A DNA stretch of 64,000 nucleotides, taken from positions 5,742,965-5,806,964 of the forward strand of contig NC_083344.1 of NCBI RefSeq assembly GCF_019175385.1, written 5' to 3'. Under the pieces are notes generated by a model, which was not told where the DNA came from, searched no databases, and was given only the letters and a program-made list of their open reading frames with translations. Of this stretch, positions 46,966 through 57,739 are shown piece after piece. Position 1 is the stretch's first letter, and the number at the start of each line of letters is the position of its first letter. Both the position numbers and the translations under genes were made by a program. The DNA comes from Lycium barbarum. Its lineage: Eukaryota > Streptophyta > Magnoliopsida > Solanales > Solanaceae.

Positions 46966-48083
46966 TTAGGTCCTGTAGAGCAAAATTCCGGGCCTGAACA
47001 CTAGTTTGTCCTCCATCATTGCTTGCATCACCACTAATCTGTGTTCCATAAGAGTTTGCTGCAATTCATTTCCCTTTGTTGTTGAACTTATTGAAGTTTT
47101 GTGTGTTGTTGTTTCTATTGTTGAAGGTCTGAAAATTATTTGACCTGTGAGGTATTTGTGGATAACCATAAATCTTGTAACATCTGTCTTTGGTATGGCC
47201 TGGTTTTCTGCAATGCTCACAAATGGGCCTTGAATTTGGATTTCTGTATGCAGGATAATTTCCTCTATATCCACCTCTCCCAACAGTGTTGTTGTAGTTG
47301 GTGTTGTTGTTGTAGTTTATCCTGAAATTGCTTCCTCCAAATACATTTGCACTCAAAGAAGTGGAACCTATCTCAAAATGACCTTGTGGCCTCACTTCCC
47401 TTTGCTTTTCCTCTTGAATCAGGATAGAAAATGATTGTGCAATTCTGGGAAGTGGATTCATCATCAGGATACTACCCCTCACGACAGTATATACCTCATT
47501 GAGGCCCATGAGAAATTGAATCAGTCGTCTGTCTTGCTCTGCCTTGTGCATCTTTGTTTTGGCTCCACAGGTGCAATTGCAAGTGCACTGAGCATCATTC
47601 AAAGTGTTCAGCTCTTCTCAAAGTTTCTTCATTTAGTGTAGTAAGTAGTAACATCCAAAGTTCCTTGACTCAACTCATTAATCTCCCTTTGCAACTGATA
47701 CAACTTTGCCCCATTAGTTTGATCGTATCGATCCTCCAACTCTTCCCATAATTCTTTTGCACTACTGACATACTGAAAACTATCTGCCAAATCTCTAGAT
47801 AGTGAGTTCATAATCCACGAAGTCACCATATCATCACACTTTTCCCATTGACTGAGAGTTGGTGAATCAGGATCAAGTTTCTTACACTTTCCATTTATGA
47901 AACCTATCTTATTCTTCACTGAAATGGACCTAAGTACTCCCTTTTTCCAGAACCTATACCCACTGATATTAATCCTGGTACTAATATAGTTCCTGCACCT
48001 TTAGAGGGATACGTATACAAAGGATTGGTCGAATCTATGGTGTTTTCATCATTTCTAGGTTTATTTTCAGTGGTAACCGCCAT
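46966..48083 (-). pseudogene. copia gag
   Basis: Starts near ATG 48083 (MAVTTENKPRNDENTIDS). It continues at 47629-47919 (WEKCDDMVTSWIMNSLS, LWEELEDRYDQTNGAKLYQL) and 47066-47602 (QDRRLIQFLMGLNEVY, then a CX2CX4HX4C knuckle CEHCRKPGHTKDRC). At least two frame breaks. A different gag type from the element at 7743. Confidence 0.9.
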
Positions 48084-48099
48084 TGACAGTGTGAACAAA

Positions 48100-48140
48100 C
48101 AACTACAATGATGAGACAAATGACATAAATAACTTCAATA
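48100..48140 (-). repeat. Remnant of the 5' LTR
   Basis: About 40 bp matching the start of the other LTR (TATTGAAGTTATTTATGTCA), then directly leader/gag sequence. About 280 bp of LTR and the primer-binding site are gone. Confidence 0.8.
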
Positions 48141-48383
48141 TCCTAGAGGGGCGCTTAATTGCCAGAAGAAGTGAAACTGATTTATACATTAATTTATGTT
48201 TTATTGGGTGCTACACTTTTGTTACTTTGTTGTCCATATGCAAATGAAAGACAGTTTGACACTCTGACATGGATTAAATCTGTGTTTATAAACCAATAAG
48301 TAGTACTATAGTATAAAAACGAAAAAAGAAAATGAGACTTTTATGATACTTATACAAAGCAGAGTAATTTTTTTACTGTGTTA

Positions 48384-48640
48384 CTCCCTCTGTCCCAATT
48401 TATGTGGTATTTTCGCTTTTCGAGATTCAAATTGCATGAACTTAACCAACATTTTAAGATTTATTTTTTTACCAAATTAATATGGGAAAAGTTGCAACTT
48501 ATAGTACTTTTCATGTAGTTTTCAAATATATAAATTTTAATCTTAAAATATTGAGTTAATATAATTCAATTTAGCTTCAAAGTTTGGTCAAATTGACTCT
48601 CGAAAAACGAAAAGTGCCACATAAATTGAGACGGAGGGAG
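48384..48640. mobile_element. Stowaway-like MITE
   Basis: CTCCCTCTGTCCCAATTTATG...CATAAATTGAGACGGAGGGAG with TA flanks, 257 bp. Absent from the same position in units 1 and 2 (18688-18710, 33080-33110). Confidence 0.92.
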
Positions 48641-49448
48641 TATAAAAATAATTTCATAATTTACAAGAAAATACCATCGTAATTTGGATTGAATCTCAAT
48701 GAAATAATACATCAATGAGAAGTGAATTCGATAAGCTTAATAACCATTTCTTATAATTTATAATTTTATAATAGAAAATCAAAAATACAAAAAATAAGTC
48801 AAAAACTCTATCTTTATTCAAATCTTTCGTTGGAATATGAAATAACCTTTTGGTATAATAATAATAAAATAAAAATTAAGTGTCCCATGTGTGGATTTAT
48901 CCTCCTGTGTCAATCAATAGGTGACAAAAGTGAAGTTGGTTATCTTATTCTTCTTCTTTCTTTTTTTTCATTTTTTTTTATATTTAGGAAGAAGACGATC
49001 TGTCTATATTGGCTTTTGGTCTCGTAGCATTTACCATTTTTTTATACATTATGCAATCATATTCTACTTTCTCATCAATTCTACCGTATTAATTAAACAG
49101 TATTCCAACGCGTGAATATAATGTTTAAATTCTCATGTACACCACAACATCTTCCATCAGCAGAACAGTAGCATTCCGATTACACGTGAACATAATGTAT
49201 AAATTGATCCCGTCATAATCTAATCTAATTAATTAAGCCTGTTAATGTAGTCTTTTGAAGACATGCAATAGCACATGTTTTAAATGTTCTACATAAATTT
49301 GATTTAATTAAATGAGAAAGTTGTACGTACTTCACTTTTCCTCTTATAAAGAGGAAATTATCTCACACCGAAAGGCAAAAATGACTTCTCTTTTCTACCT
49401 TCCCCTTTTAACGAGCCTAAAATTCTCTTCAAAAGTTTTAATATCTCT

Positions 49449-49494
49449 CTCCCACATCGATGAAACACCTCACTAGAAGACTCTTTTTAATTTG
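49449..49494 (+). promoter_or_regulatory. U3 promoter
   Basis: CTCCCACATCG (49449-49459) and a weakened TATA (TTTAATTT, 49487-49494; TTTATATT in the 22.4-kb copy) at Pol III-type spacing. Confidence 0.82.
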
Positions 49495-49514
49495 GACACT
49501 GAGGTTATAATATC

Positions 49515-49728
49515 ACGACCTTACTTGAACAGGATCTGTTCTATAGGCTCGTACCACTGTATCCTTGAGTTCTACGGAGACAGGAAATCAAGTCTGGTTG
49601 ATGAATTCTGGCCGTTAGGCTAGAGCGTGATTAATCACTTCTGTGACCCTCGGGTCATGGTGCCGTAGATGATCGTTCTTAGCTCCGATTTATAGGTGTT
49701 GGGATGGTCTAATGGTTGTCTGACAGAC
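49515..49728 (+). ncRNA. U3: U3 snoRNA, full length, best candidate
   Basis: 214 nt starting ACGACCTTACTTGAACAGG. Box C' is TGATGA (49599-49604), box B GAGCGTGA (49623-49630), box C GATGATCG (49668-49675) and box D GTCTGA (49718-49723). A hairpin CTGTGACCCTCGGGTCATGG lies between B and C. A T8 run at 49739-49746 provides a Pol III terminator. USE is intact 56 bp upstream, with TATA weakened by one or two bases. U3 works in the nucleolus in the small-subunit processome. Of all copies here, this one best combines promoter, body and terminator. Confidence 0.94.
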
Positions 49729-50300
49729 TCTTTAATAATTTTTTTTGTTGTGTAGGGTTGGGTTGCGGGGGTTTAACTGAACTTCATTCGATTAAAAGTT
49801 ACGTTAGAATTATTTGCGAAGCTAGGTTGGGCTGTGCGCAGACTCTTTAATAATTTTTTTTGTTGTGTAGGGTTGGGTTGCGGGGGTTTAACCGAACTTC
49901 ATTCGATTAAAAGTTACGTTAGAATTATTTGCGAAGCTAGCTTCTGTGACCCTCGGGTCATGGTGCCGTAGATGATCGTTCTTAGCTCCGATTATAGGTG
50001 TTGGGATGGTCTAATGGTTGTCTGACAGACTCTTTAATAATTTTTTTTGTTGTGTAGGGTTGGGTTGAGGGGGTTTAACCGAACTTCATTCGATTAAAAG
50101 TTACGTTAGAATTATTTGCGAAGCTAGGTTGGGCTGTGCGCAGACTCTTTAATAATTTTTTTTGTTGTGTAGGGTTGGGTTGCGGGGGTTTAACCGAACT
50201 TCATTCGATTAAAAGTTACGTTAGAATTATTTGCGAAGCTAGGTTGGGCTGTGCGGGTTCATCCGAACTCCCCTTGGCAAAAAAAAAAAATAATAATAAA

Positions 50301-50331
<31 letters not shown>

Positions 50332-50512
50332 TATTAGGGTTAGATTATAGGTGTTGGGATGGTCTAATGGTTGTCTGACAGACTCTTTAATTTTTTTTGT
50401 TGTGTAGGGTTGGGTTGCGGGGGTTTAACCGAACTTCATTCGATTAAAAGTTACGTTAGAATTATTTGCGAAGCTAGGTTGGGCTGTGCGGGTTCATCCG
50501 AACTCCCCTCGG

Positions 50513-50572
<60 letters not shown>

Positions 50573-50754
50573 GGTTAGATTATAGGTGTTGGGATGGTCT
50601 AATGGTTGTCTGACAGACTCTTTAATTTTTTTTTTTTGTTGTGTAGGGTTGGGTTGCGGGGGTTTAACCGAACTTCATTCGATTAAAAGTTACGTTAGAA
50701 TTATTTGCGAAGCTAGGTTGGGCTGTGCGGGTTCATCCGAACTCCCCTCGGCAA

Positions 50755-50791
<37 letters not shown>

Positions 50792-50815
50792 TAGAATTAT
50801 TTTTTATGTATATAT
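49729..50815 (+). repeat. Array of U3 tails, AGGGTTGGGTTGCGGGGG blocks and (TA)n
   Basis: Repeats of TTTTTTGTTGTGTAGGG/TTGGGTTGCGGGGGTTTAAC + AAGTTACGTTAGAATTATTTG. Between them recur U3 3' segments of differing length (49935-50028 from box B-C hairpin to box D; 50345-50388 and 50583-50625 only the last part). (TA)n tracts at about 50310-50333, 50517-50568 and 50760-50786. Three ORFs of 80-92 codons are artefacts. Confidence 0.9.
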
Positions 50816-51027
50816 AGTAGATGTTGCCCCCTTGGCTTCTTTGTGTGTTACTTTATATTTTTGAATCCCTAAGCAAAAATTTTGGTTCCGCCACTGACCT
50901 GTGATGACCGAGTCCAGAGATATAATTGTAATATTCACCATTTGATTACTAACAGGGGCTAATCTTGAGGCCCGTAAATTTCGAATTAGGCACCTTAAAG
51001 GTTAGCATCATCAAAGACAACAAAGAA
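50816..51027. other. hAT right end and unit spacer
   Basis: AAAATTTTGGTTCCGCCACTG ends at about 50896 like a hAT terminus. The unit spacer (TATTCACCATTTGATTACTAA) follows. The same join recurs at about 22690, 57335 and 57750. Confidence 0.6.
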
Positions 51028-51135
51028 TGAGAGTGTGATTAATAGCTTCCATGACCCTCAGGTCATAGTGCCGTAGATGATCGTTCTTAGCTCCGATTAT
51101 AGGTGTTGGGATGGTCTAATGGTTGTCTGACAAAC
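51028..51135 (+). pseudogene. U3: U3 snoRNA 3' half
   Basis: Starts inside box B (GAGTGTGATTAATAGC) and runs through box C (GATGATCGTTCTTAGC) to GTCTGAC. Joined to spacer at AAGAATGA, indicating recombination between units at the short shared GAG. Confidence 0.85.
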
Positions 51136-52330
51136 TCTTCAATTTTTTTTTGTTGTGTAGGGTTGGGTTGCGGGGGTTCAACCGAATTTCATTCGGTTAA
51201 AAGTTACGTTAGAATTATTTGCGGAGCTAGGTTGGGCTGTGCGGGTTTGTCACGACCAGGCTAGGGGGCCGCGACGAGCACCCGGTGCTGCCCCACCCGA
51301 GCACCCCCTTATCGTACATAACATAACATCTAGGTGAACCATAAGTCAATTCGTGCTTTTCTTATCGTTAATCATACTGATCCCATTAGACGACCATCAT
51401 CATTTAACATATCATAGGCATCTATGTCACATCATAAGTACAAGGCCGACGAGGCCAACAAAAGATATACAAAACATGGGCCGACATGGCCGAACATCTC
51501 TACCCACATACACATGACTACGAGCCTCTAAGAGTATGACATATCGTATGAGCGGGACAGGACCCCGCTATGCCCATAATTATATACACAAAAGAATAAG
51601 TACCCAAAAGCTACGGCTCCGAAAGAAATGGAGCTCTACTATGCAATCTCTGAATAAGCAGCTATGGATCAAGTCTGTCTCCCTGTGCACCTGCGGGCAT
51701 GACGCAGCGTCCACAAACAAAAGGACGTCAGTACGAAGAATGTACTGAGTATGTAAAGCATGATCAACATCAATATAGAAGCATAATAGATATCATATGA
51801 AGATAGCATAGGAGGGGAGACAGTAATATCATCATCATCATGTCGCTTACTTGCATACATCGTCGTTCGTATCCCATAATAATACTCGTACCATACTTGT
51901 GCTCATATTCGTATACATGTCCTTATTCGTATTCTTATACATAGTCTTATCACATTCATATTCATATTATATACCTAGCCATACGCTTATATACATACAT
52001 AGCGTACCCGACTATAAGGTTCGGTGTTTCATACGTACTTGGCCAACCAAGGCTCAATGTTATTTCTACCTGGCCCTACCAAGGCTTCAGGGTTATTCGT
52101 ACCATCTGCAGATATGTGCGCGCGTTACGTAATCGTATACATACTTTATACATAGTCATATACATATAGTCTTACCCGACATCATAAGCTCGGGGTTCAT
52201 TATAGCCCTTCATAGGCACATATAAGTATAATAGCTCGTAGGCACCTTTTGCATCATTTTTGATATCATTATCATTACTATTCTCATCGTTATCATTACA
52301 TCTACATTATGGACTTACTCGTCATACGAG

Positions 52331-55300
52331 TGTTATATCCTGTATTTTCGTACGTCGGAAAGCGTGCGAGTTAAATGATATTAGTAACGGACATGAGGTT
52401 ATCCCCCAAGCTTATAGGTGGTTAAAGTGATGGTACACATGTACCGTAAGGATTTGAGGTTGAAGAAAATTAAATTTCGTCGAGGTTCAAAATTTATTTG
52501 AATAAAATACGGTCCAAGCTATAATATTCTGTATTTTTGGACCAGGAAATTAAACCGTCCAATATGAGAGTATTCAAGAATGAAAAATTAAGAATTCAGG
52601 GTATACAAGGAATGAAGTCCCGAAATAATTTTGGATTTAACAAGGGTGACGACGATGATTGAAAATAATATTTTATGTGTGACAAATGAGGCTATGGACT
52701 ACGTTATACTACATGATTATGATAACGAGTATATGAAGTGTGCTTAAGAAATTAATTATGCGTAAATGGTTATTTGATGAACTTAGTGAGAAGTTAATTA
52801 TTTGATTATGGATTAAGTGGATGAATTATTTTGGATGTCACCCCCCTAACGTGGCAGCAACTAGCATGACAAATTTATATATATTGTTATGTGGCATTCT
52901 TTAATTAAAGGGATTAGGAGTAGACATCATGATTCCATGCGTACACAAGAGGATAAAATATTTGTGCTTTGTAAAAGAGTTGGATTACAGCACATGGTAT
53001 GTTTTATCATTACATTAAGCTAGGCATTAAATTAAGGTTTCATTGGTACTATAGTGGAGGACAAAGTGGATGTATGCAGCAACATATGACTATTGCTATG
53101 TACTAGTGGACACGTTTTGGAAATGAATGGTAAGCATGGAGTTATTAATTTTGTGGACCCATTTAAATCCCTTTACAGATTTAATATTATCACTTGTTAT
53201 TGAGGTGGAGCCAATACGGGCAGATTTTTCAATAATGACCCAACCAATTCTCCAAAGTAAAGGAAATTAGTAGAATAAAATCAATTGACTAAATACAACT
53301 ATAGATTCAGATTTCTTTTTCTTTTGTTGGGCTGGTCACGTGTAGGGCCTAGGGGCTCATAGATGTATATCACCAAATGAGTCATCTTCCACCTTGTAGT
53401 TGAACACATAAACATTTTCTTGAAGTGAAAGCACAAAAAGCCTCTCGGCCAAAGTTGCTTTTAGCCGAGCAATGGAATCTTGATGGAGGGAAATTAATGC
53501 CTCAGAGTGTTGAAATTATTTAAGAAATTAGCAAGGTTAAGGAGTCAAGTTGATTGAGGTAAGATTTGATCTCTTTTATACACATTTTGGAGACAATTTA
53601 AGCTTGTATAAATTTGTAGATATGTGATGAATATAAGAAGTTGTAGATGTTGGTGTTGAAATGTAAATTGAGCCGTGTAGGAGGCTGTTCTAATTAGGCA
53701 TGGAAAAATTAATTTTAAGTAGTATTTTGGTTGTTGTTATCATGAATTATGTAATGAGAGTGGAGGAACTAAATGGTTAAAGTTGAGGTTGAATTTGTTT
53801 TAAGGGCTGTTGTAGAATTTATGGTGATATTAGCACAGTTTTCTTGCATATTAATGAATGGCGTTGTTGTCGTGTGTGGGCTGGCATAAATGACGAATTT
53901 GGATGAAAAGATTGTATGAAATAACGTATAAGAATCGTATGTGGTTTGCTTGGTGTGTTCGTAGGTGTTCGCAAGATTTTCGAGCATCTTTTTATGTTGT
54001 TAGTTAGGGGCTGTTTTGATATGTTGTTGTTCTTGTGGAAATAAAAGAATTGAAGATATGGTGGTGTCCATATGTTATTGTTGGTATTTTTGTGTCAACA
54101 GGAGAGCAATTGGGAATTCGGATAGGCGAATATATAGGGGAAATACTGCCAAAATTTCTGTAGACAAGTGCTAGCTTAGGATTGAATTCCTAAGTACTTG
54201 TAGCTAACGTTTGGTATTCGTTGGCGTATTTGTAGACCTTGGGGAGCCCGAGGCGTAGATTTGGATTTACTTTAGATTGGCTATCTTGGAGTGCGTACGA
54301 GGTATGTAAAGCAACTTCCTTTCTTTTTGGCATGCCTTAGTTTTACATAGGCTAAATTAGAGCCTTAAGGAAATTCCAAATCCGAAGTCCGAGCATGTTA
54401 TGATCCGTATATGTTCTTTGGCACTCTTATGTATGATTTGATGAAATATGAACCCTTATGTCTTTGAAATAATCGTTTTCCGAATTTTGCATAAAAAGGG
54501 TTCACTTTAAAGAAGTTCGTAATTTTTGGAATGCCATATCTTTCACAAACATGCTCGGATTACTCTAATATTTTTGTAGAAGTCTATATGACATATGATA
54601 TGTATGTTTTCCATAGGCGGGCCCGACTCGGGTAAATACCCACCCATGGGTCTCGCGACTTTCCTTTATGAAATCCGGAGAATCTTTGAAAGAATTTAGT
54701 ATGACTATTATTTCGATTTTCAAATATGATCATTTTGCTTATGTTTGAATTTATGATAATGATTTTATGCATATGACTACTCACGACTCTATTCGTGCAT
54801 TCTGTTATTCCTTTCGTCGAGTCCCGAGCCGGTTCTGTTATCGTGCGCATTTTGATATACTCCGGAGTTATGCTGTGTTTATGGTTCACCGAGCTACTCG
54901 CAAAAGAGGGTCGGGTTCCACATATATTGTGGTGTTATGCTGTGTATGGCGTTATGTTGTGATGTGATGTGTGACGGGGATACGGAGATTTGAAACCTTC
55001 TGGTGTTATGATGTGTTATGGCGCCATCGACGGGCGGGCGACCATATTCTCTGTGCCCTATGCATGACTTATATTTTGAGAGTAAACATTTTGATATGTT
55101 GGATTTGCACTTATGTTTGATACTTCCATTTCGTTTATGTCTCAGATTTACTTTCTGTACATTCTGCTTTGCATACTCGGTACATATTTCGTACTGACCC
55201 CCTTTCTTCGGGGGGCTGCGTTTCATGCCCGCAGGTACATACGCACAGTTTGGTGATCCACCGGTTTAGGACATCCCCTTCTGCCGTTGGAGTGCTCTTC

Positions 55301-55850
55301 TCATTTCAGAGCACATATTTTGGTATACATTTTGTTCGTTGTGTATGTACATATTTGTTCAGGGGTACGACGGGGGCCCTCTCCCGCCATATGTTCTGTT
55401 GGTCTGTTTAGAGGTCTGTAGACATATTTGTGGGTGTGCGCGCCTACTTCTGTTCAGATGCGATTGTATGATCCTATATGGTTATGGAAGCCTTGTCGGC
55501 GTGCATTCTGTATATGTTTTGGGCCGTTGTGCCATTTGATAGCCTAGTCGGCTTCTGATATATATATGTACATATATGGTTGTGTTTGAAATGTGTCTGA
55601 GACAGATCTGGCGATGTACATTCCGCCAATCTATCAGATTTTGATGCGGCCTAAATGGCCTGTATGTTTGTATATGTGTGTATATATTCGACGATGTGTA
55701 TTCTACCGTCCCTTCTGAGTTTGATATGATTTGTGGCAGCGTGTGATATTTGTGCCCGTATACGCTATTTGTTTGTGATTCGAATTGGATAAGTTCGTTA
55801 GGGTGCCCAACTCGGGCACTAGTCACGGCCTACGGGGTTGGGTCGTGACA
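52331..55850. mobile_element. Solo LTR B (3520 bp), nested in LTR A
   Basis: TGTTATATCCTGTATTTTCG...GGGTTGGGTCGTGACA flanked by ACGAG at 52326-52330 and 55851-55855. No gag-pol. ORFs of up to 114 codons have no retroelement motifs. 3.5 kb is unusually long for an LTR. Family likely Ty3/gypsy chromovirus-type (inference). Confidence 0.88.
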
Positions 55851-56659
55851 ACGAGGGACATAGTATAATCATAGTATATATCAAGGGTCGTGAGCTTATG
55901 AGCTCGGAATGTCAACCATGTGAAGACAACATACTCATATAGAGGAATTAGGAATATGGCCAAAGAATCATGCCTTATGAAAGAAGGGTTAGCCTCACAT
56001 ACCTTTCCGTCGAACTATTCTACACTTGCACGTTCCCTTCCAATGCTAGCGTTTATACCTTCATTAATATCATAACAATGGCCACTAGTCATTCACATTA
56101 TCCACATTATCTAGATTCCTCAATTTGCCTCTAATTCACCCACATTCATGATTATAACACCCATCTTCGTCCATTCGTCTAAAGTGTTTAGTTCATGATC
56201 TTAATACCATTTATAACACATTCATATCACAACACAACAACATTCATAACTCAATTCAAACTATTTCTCAAAATGTCACTATTCATCATTCATGACCTAG
56301 TTGACCACATTTTCTACAATCCATGTATTTTAATTCTCCAATACCTTAAACATCTTGTAAAAATCATGAATCTTACCTTAGAAGTTGTAGGAACAAGCTT
56401 TGGTTGGTAATACTCTTCTTTGAGCAAAACCCTAGTTTTTCTCCATTTGGATCTCTTGACTTGGATGATCCTTGATGATTCTCTTACCCTTGATTCACTT
56501 GTCTTAATGTTATTGATGGCTTATAATCCTTGAAAACTCATATAATAAATGTAGAGAGAAGTTATAGAGAGAAGGGGTGTAATGTTGTAATGAAATGAAA
56601 TAAGTCTTGATCCTCATATTTAATGAATTGGAAAATCTGTGCTAGGTGAACAGTGGTCG

Positions 56660-57005
56660 TCCATGGAGGTTTACGGTCCGTATTCCACTTTACGGACCGT
56701 CCCTCGTAGTCGTCTTTAGGCTTAAGCAGGACCAGAGACTTTGGCCTGCATGCATGGTGATTTACGACCATGGTTTACGGGCCGTAAACCACTTTACGGT
56801 CCGTCCACCAGGTCGTATTTAGCCATTTCCTCGGCTGGCAGAAAGTTGAAGTTTGGCATGCCAGTTTACGACCTGGCAGTTTACGGTCCGTATTTGCACT
56901 TTACGACCACTGGCAGAAAGCTGAAGCTTTTGCATGGCAGTTTACGACTGCCAGTTTACGGACCGTATTGCACTTTACGGTCCGTATTTTGCAATATACG
57001 ACCAC
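56660..57005. repeat. TTTACGGWCCGT repeat cluster in LTR A
   Basis: At least seven TTTACGG(T/A/G)CCGT motifs, alternating with TTTACGACC, spread over 345 bp. Each is palindromic around ACGGWCCGT. They may be regulatory repeats of the LTR. Confidence 0.8.
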
Positions 57006-57519
57006 TGGGCAGTTTTGCCAACTTTCAATTTTTCTCATTTCTCGACTTTTCATTCCAATCATCCACATCCCTTTTCATACATTTCCCATGAAACATTATA
57101 CATTTGCACTCCTCGCACACATCATTAGTTCATTTACTTGCGTACCAACGAGAAATTTTCCGAGGTGTAACAGGGTTCATCCGAACTCCACTCGGCAAAA
57201 AATTACATTATATATATATATATATATATAGGGTTAGAATTATTTTTTATGTATATATAGTAGATGTTGCCCCCTTGGCTTCTTTATGTGTTACTTTATA
57301 TTTTTGAATCCTTTAGCAAAAATTTTGGTTCCGCCACTGACCTGTGATGGCCGAGTCCAGAGATATAATTGTAATATTCACCATTTGATTACTAACAGGG
57401 GCTAATCTTGAGGCCCGTAAATTTTGAATTAGGCACCTTAAAGGTTAGCACCATCAAAGACAACAAAGAATGATATTAGCCTATCAATTTAGTCTTTTGA
57501 AGACATGCAATAACATATG

Positions 57520-57550
57520 TGCTGGGATGGTCTAATGGTTGTCTGACAGA
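57520..57550 (+). pseudogene. U3: U3 snoRNA 3' tail
   Basis: CTGGGATGGTCTAATGGTTG + TCTGACAGAC, the last ~31 nt of U3 with box D, followed by another GGTTGGGTTGCGGGGG block and (TA)n. Same array module displaced downstream of the solo LTRs. Confidence 0.85.
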
Positions 57551-57687
57551 CTCTTCAATTTTTTTTGGTTGTGTAGGGTTGGGTTGCGGGGGTTCAACCG
57601 AACTTCATTCGGTTAAAAGTTACGTTAGAATTATTTGCGGAGCTAGGTTGGGCTGTGCGGGTTCATCCGAACTCCACTCGGCAAAAA

Positions 57688-57727
<40 letters not shown>

Positions 57728-57739
57728 GGGTTAGAATTA

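Larger units (their letters stand above)
42759..48140 (-). mobile_element. Ty1/copia element with TA...CA ends and deleted 5' LTR
   Basis: 5382 bp on the - strand, flanked by TCCTA at 42754-42758 and 48141-48145. The empty site AGTCCTAGAAGGGTGCC is intact at about 18458 and 29013. The 3' LTR (42759-43077) reads TATTGAAG...CTTATCA, and the retained stub of the 5' LTR also starts TATTGAAG, so the element had non-canonical TA...CA ends. Coding order gag, protease, integrase, RT, RNase H is copia. Many frames are broken and a hAT MITE sits in the integrase. Confidence 0.93.
33755..49390 (+). repeat. Cluster unit 3 (U3, U3 satellite, U5-3)
   Basis: Third copy. Its beginning (33758-34900) parallels 13120-14180 almost base for base, including the U6 fragment and a Stowaway MITE. 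The U3 array follows, then spacer, U5-3, minisatellite and a block split by the reverse copia element. Confidence 0.85.
51248..57172. mobile_element. Solo LTR A (about 2.4 kb), split by solo LTR B
   Basis: Begins TGTCACGACCAGGCTAGGGG and ends GAGGTGTAACA. The 5-bp duplication GGGTT flanks it at 51243-51247 and 57173-57177. The host repeat continues GTGCGGGTT / CATCCGAACTCC across it. Without the inner LTR it is 2400 bp. No internal domain, PBS or second LTR, so it is a solo LTR left by recombination. The termini resemble Solanaceae Ty3/gypsy LTRs, which is an inference. Confidence 0.88.

Noticed and set aside
50136..50864. Three 80-92-codon ORFs with shared sequence
   Set aside because: They read through the U3-tail array and (TA)n tracts.
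52331..55850. Possible gene in the 3.5-kb stretch between ACGAG repeats (ORFs to 114 codons)
   Set aside because: TG...CA ends and exact 5-bp duplications identify a solo LTR. The ORFs have no domains and overlap on both strands.
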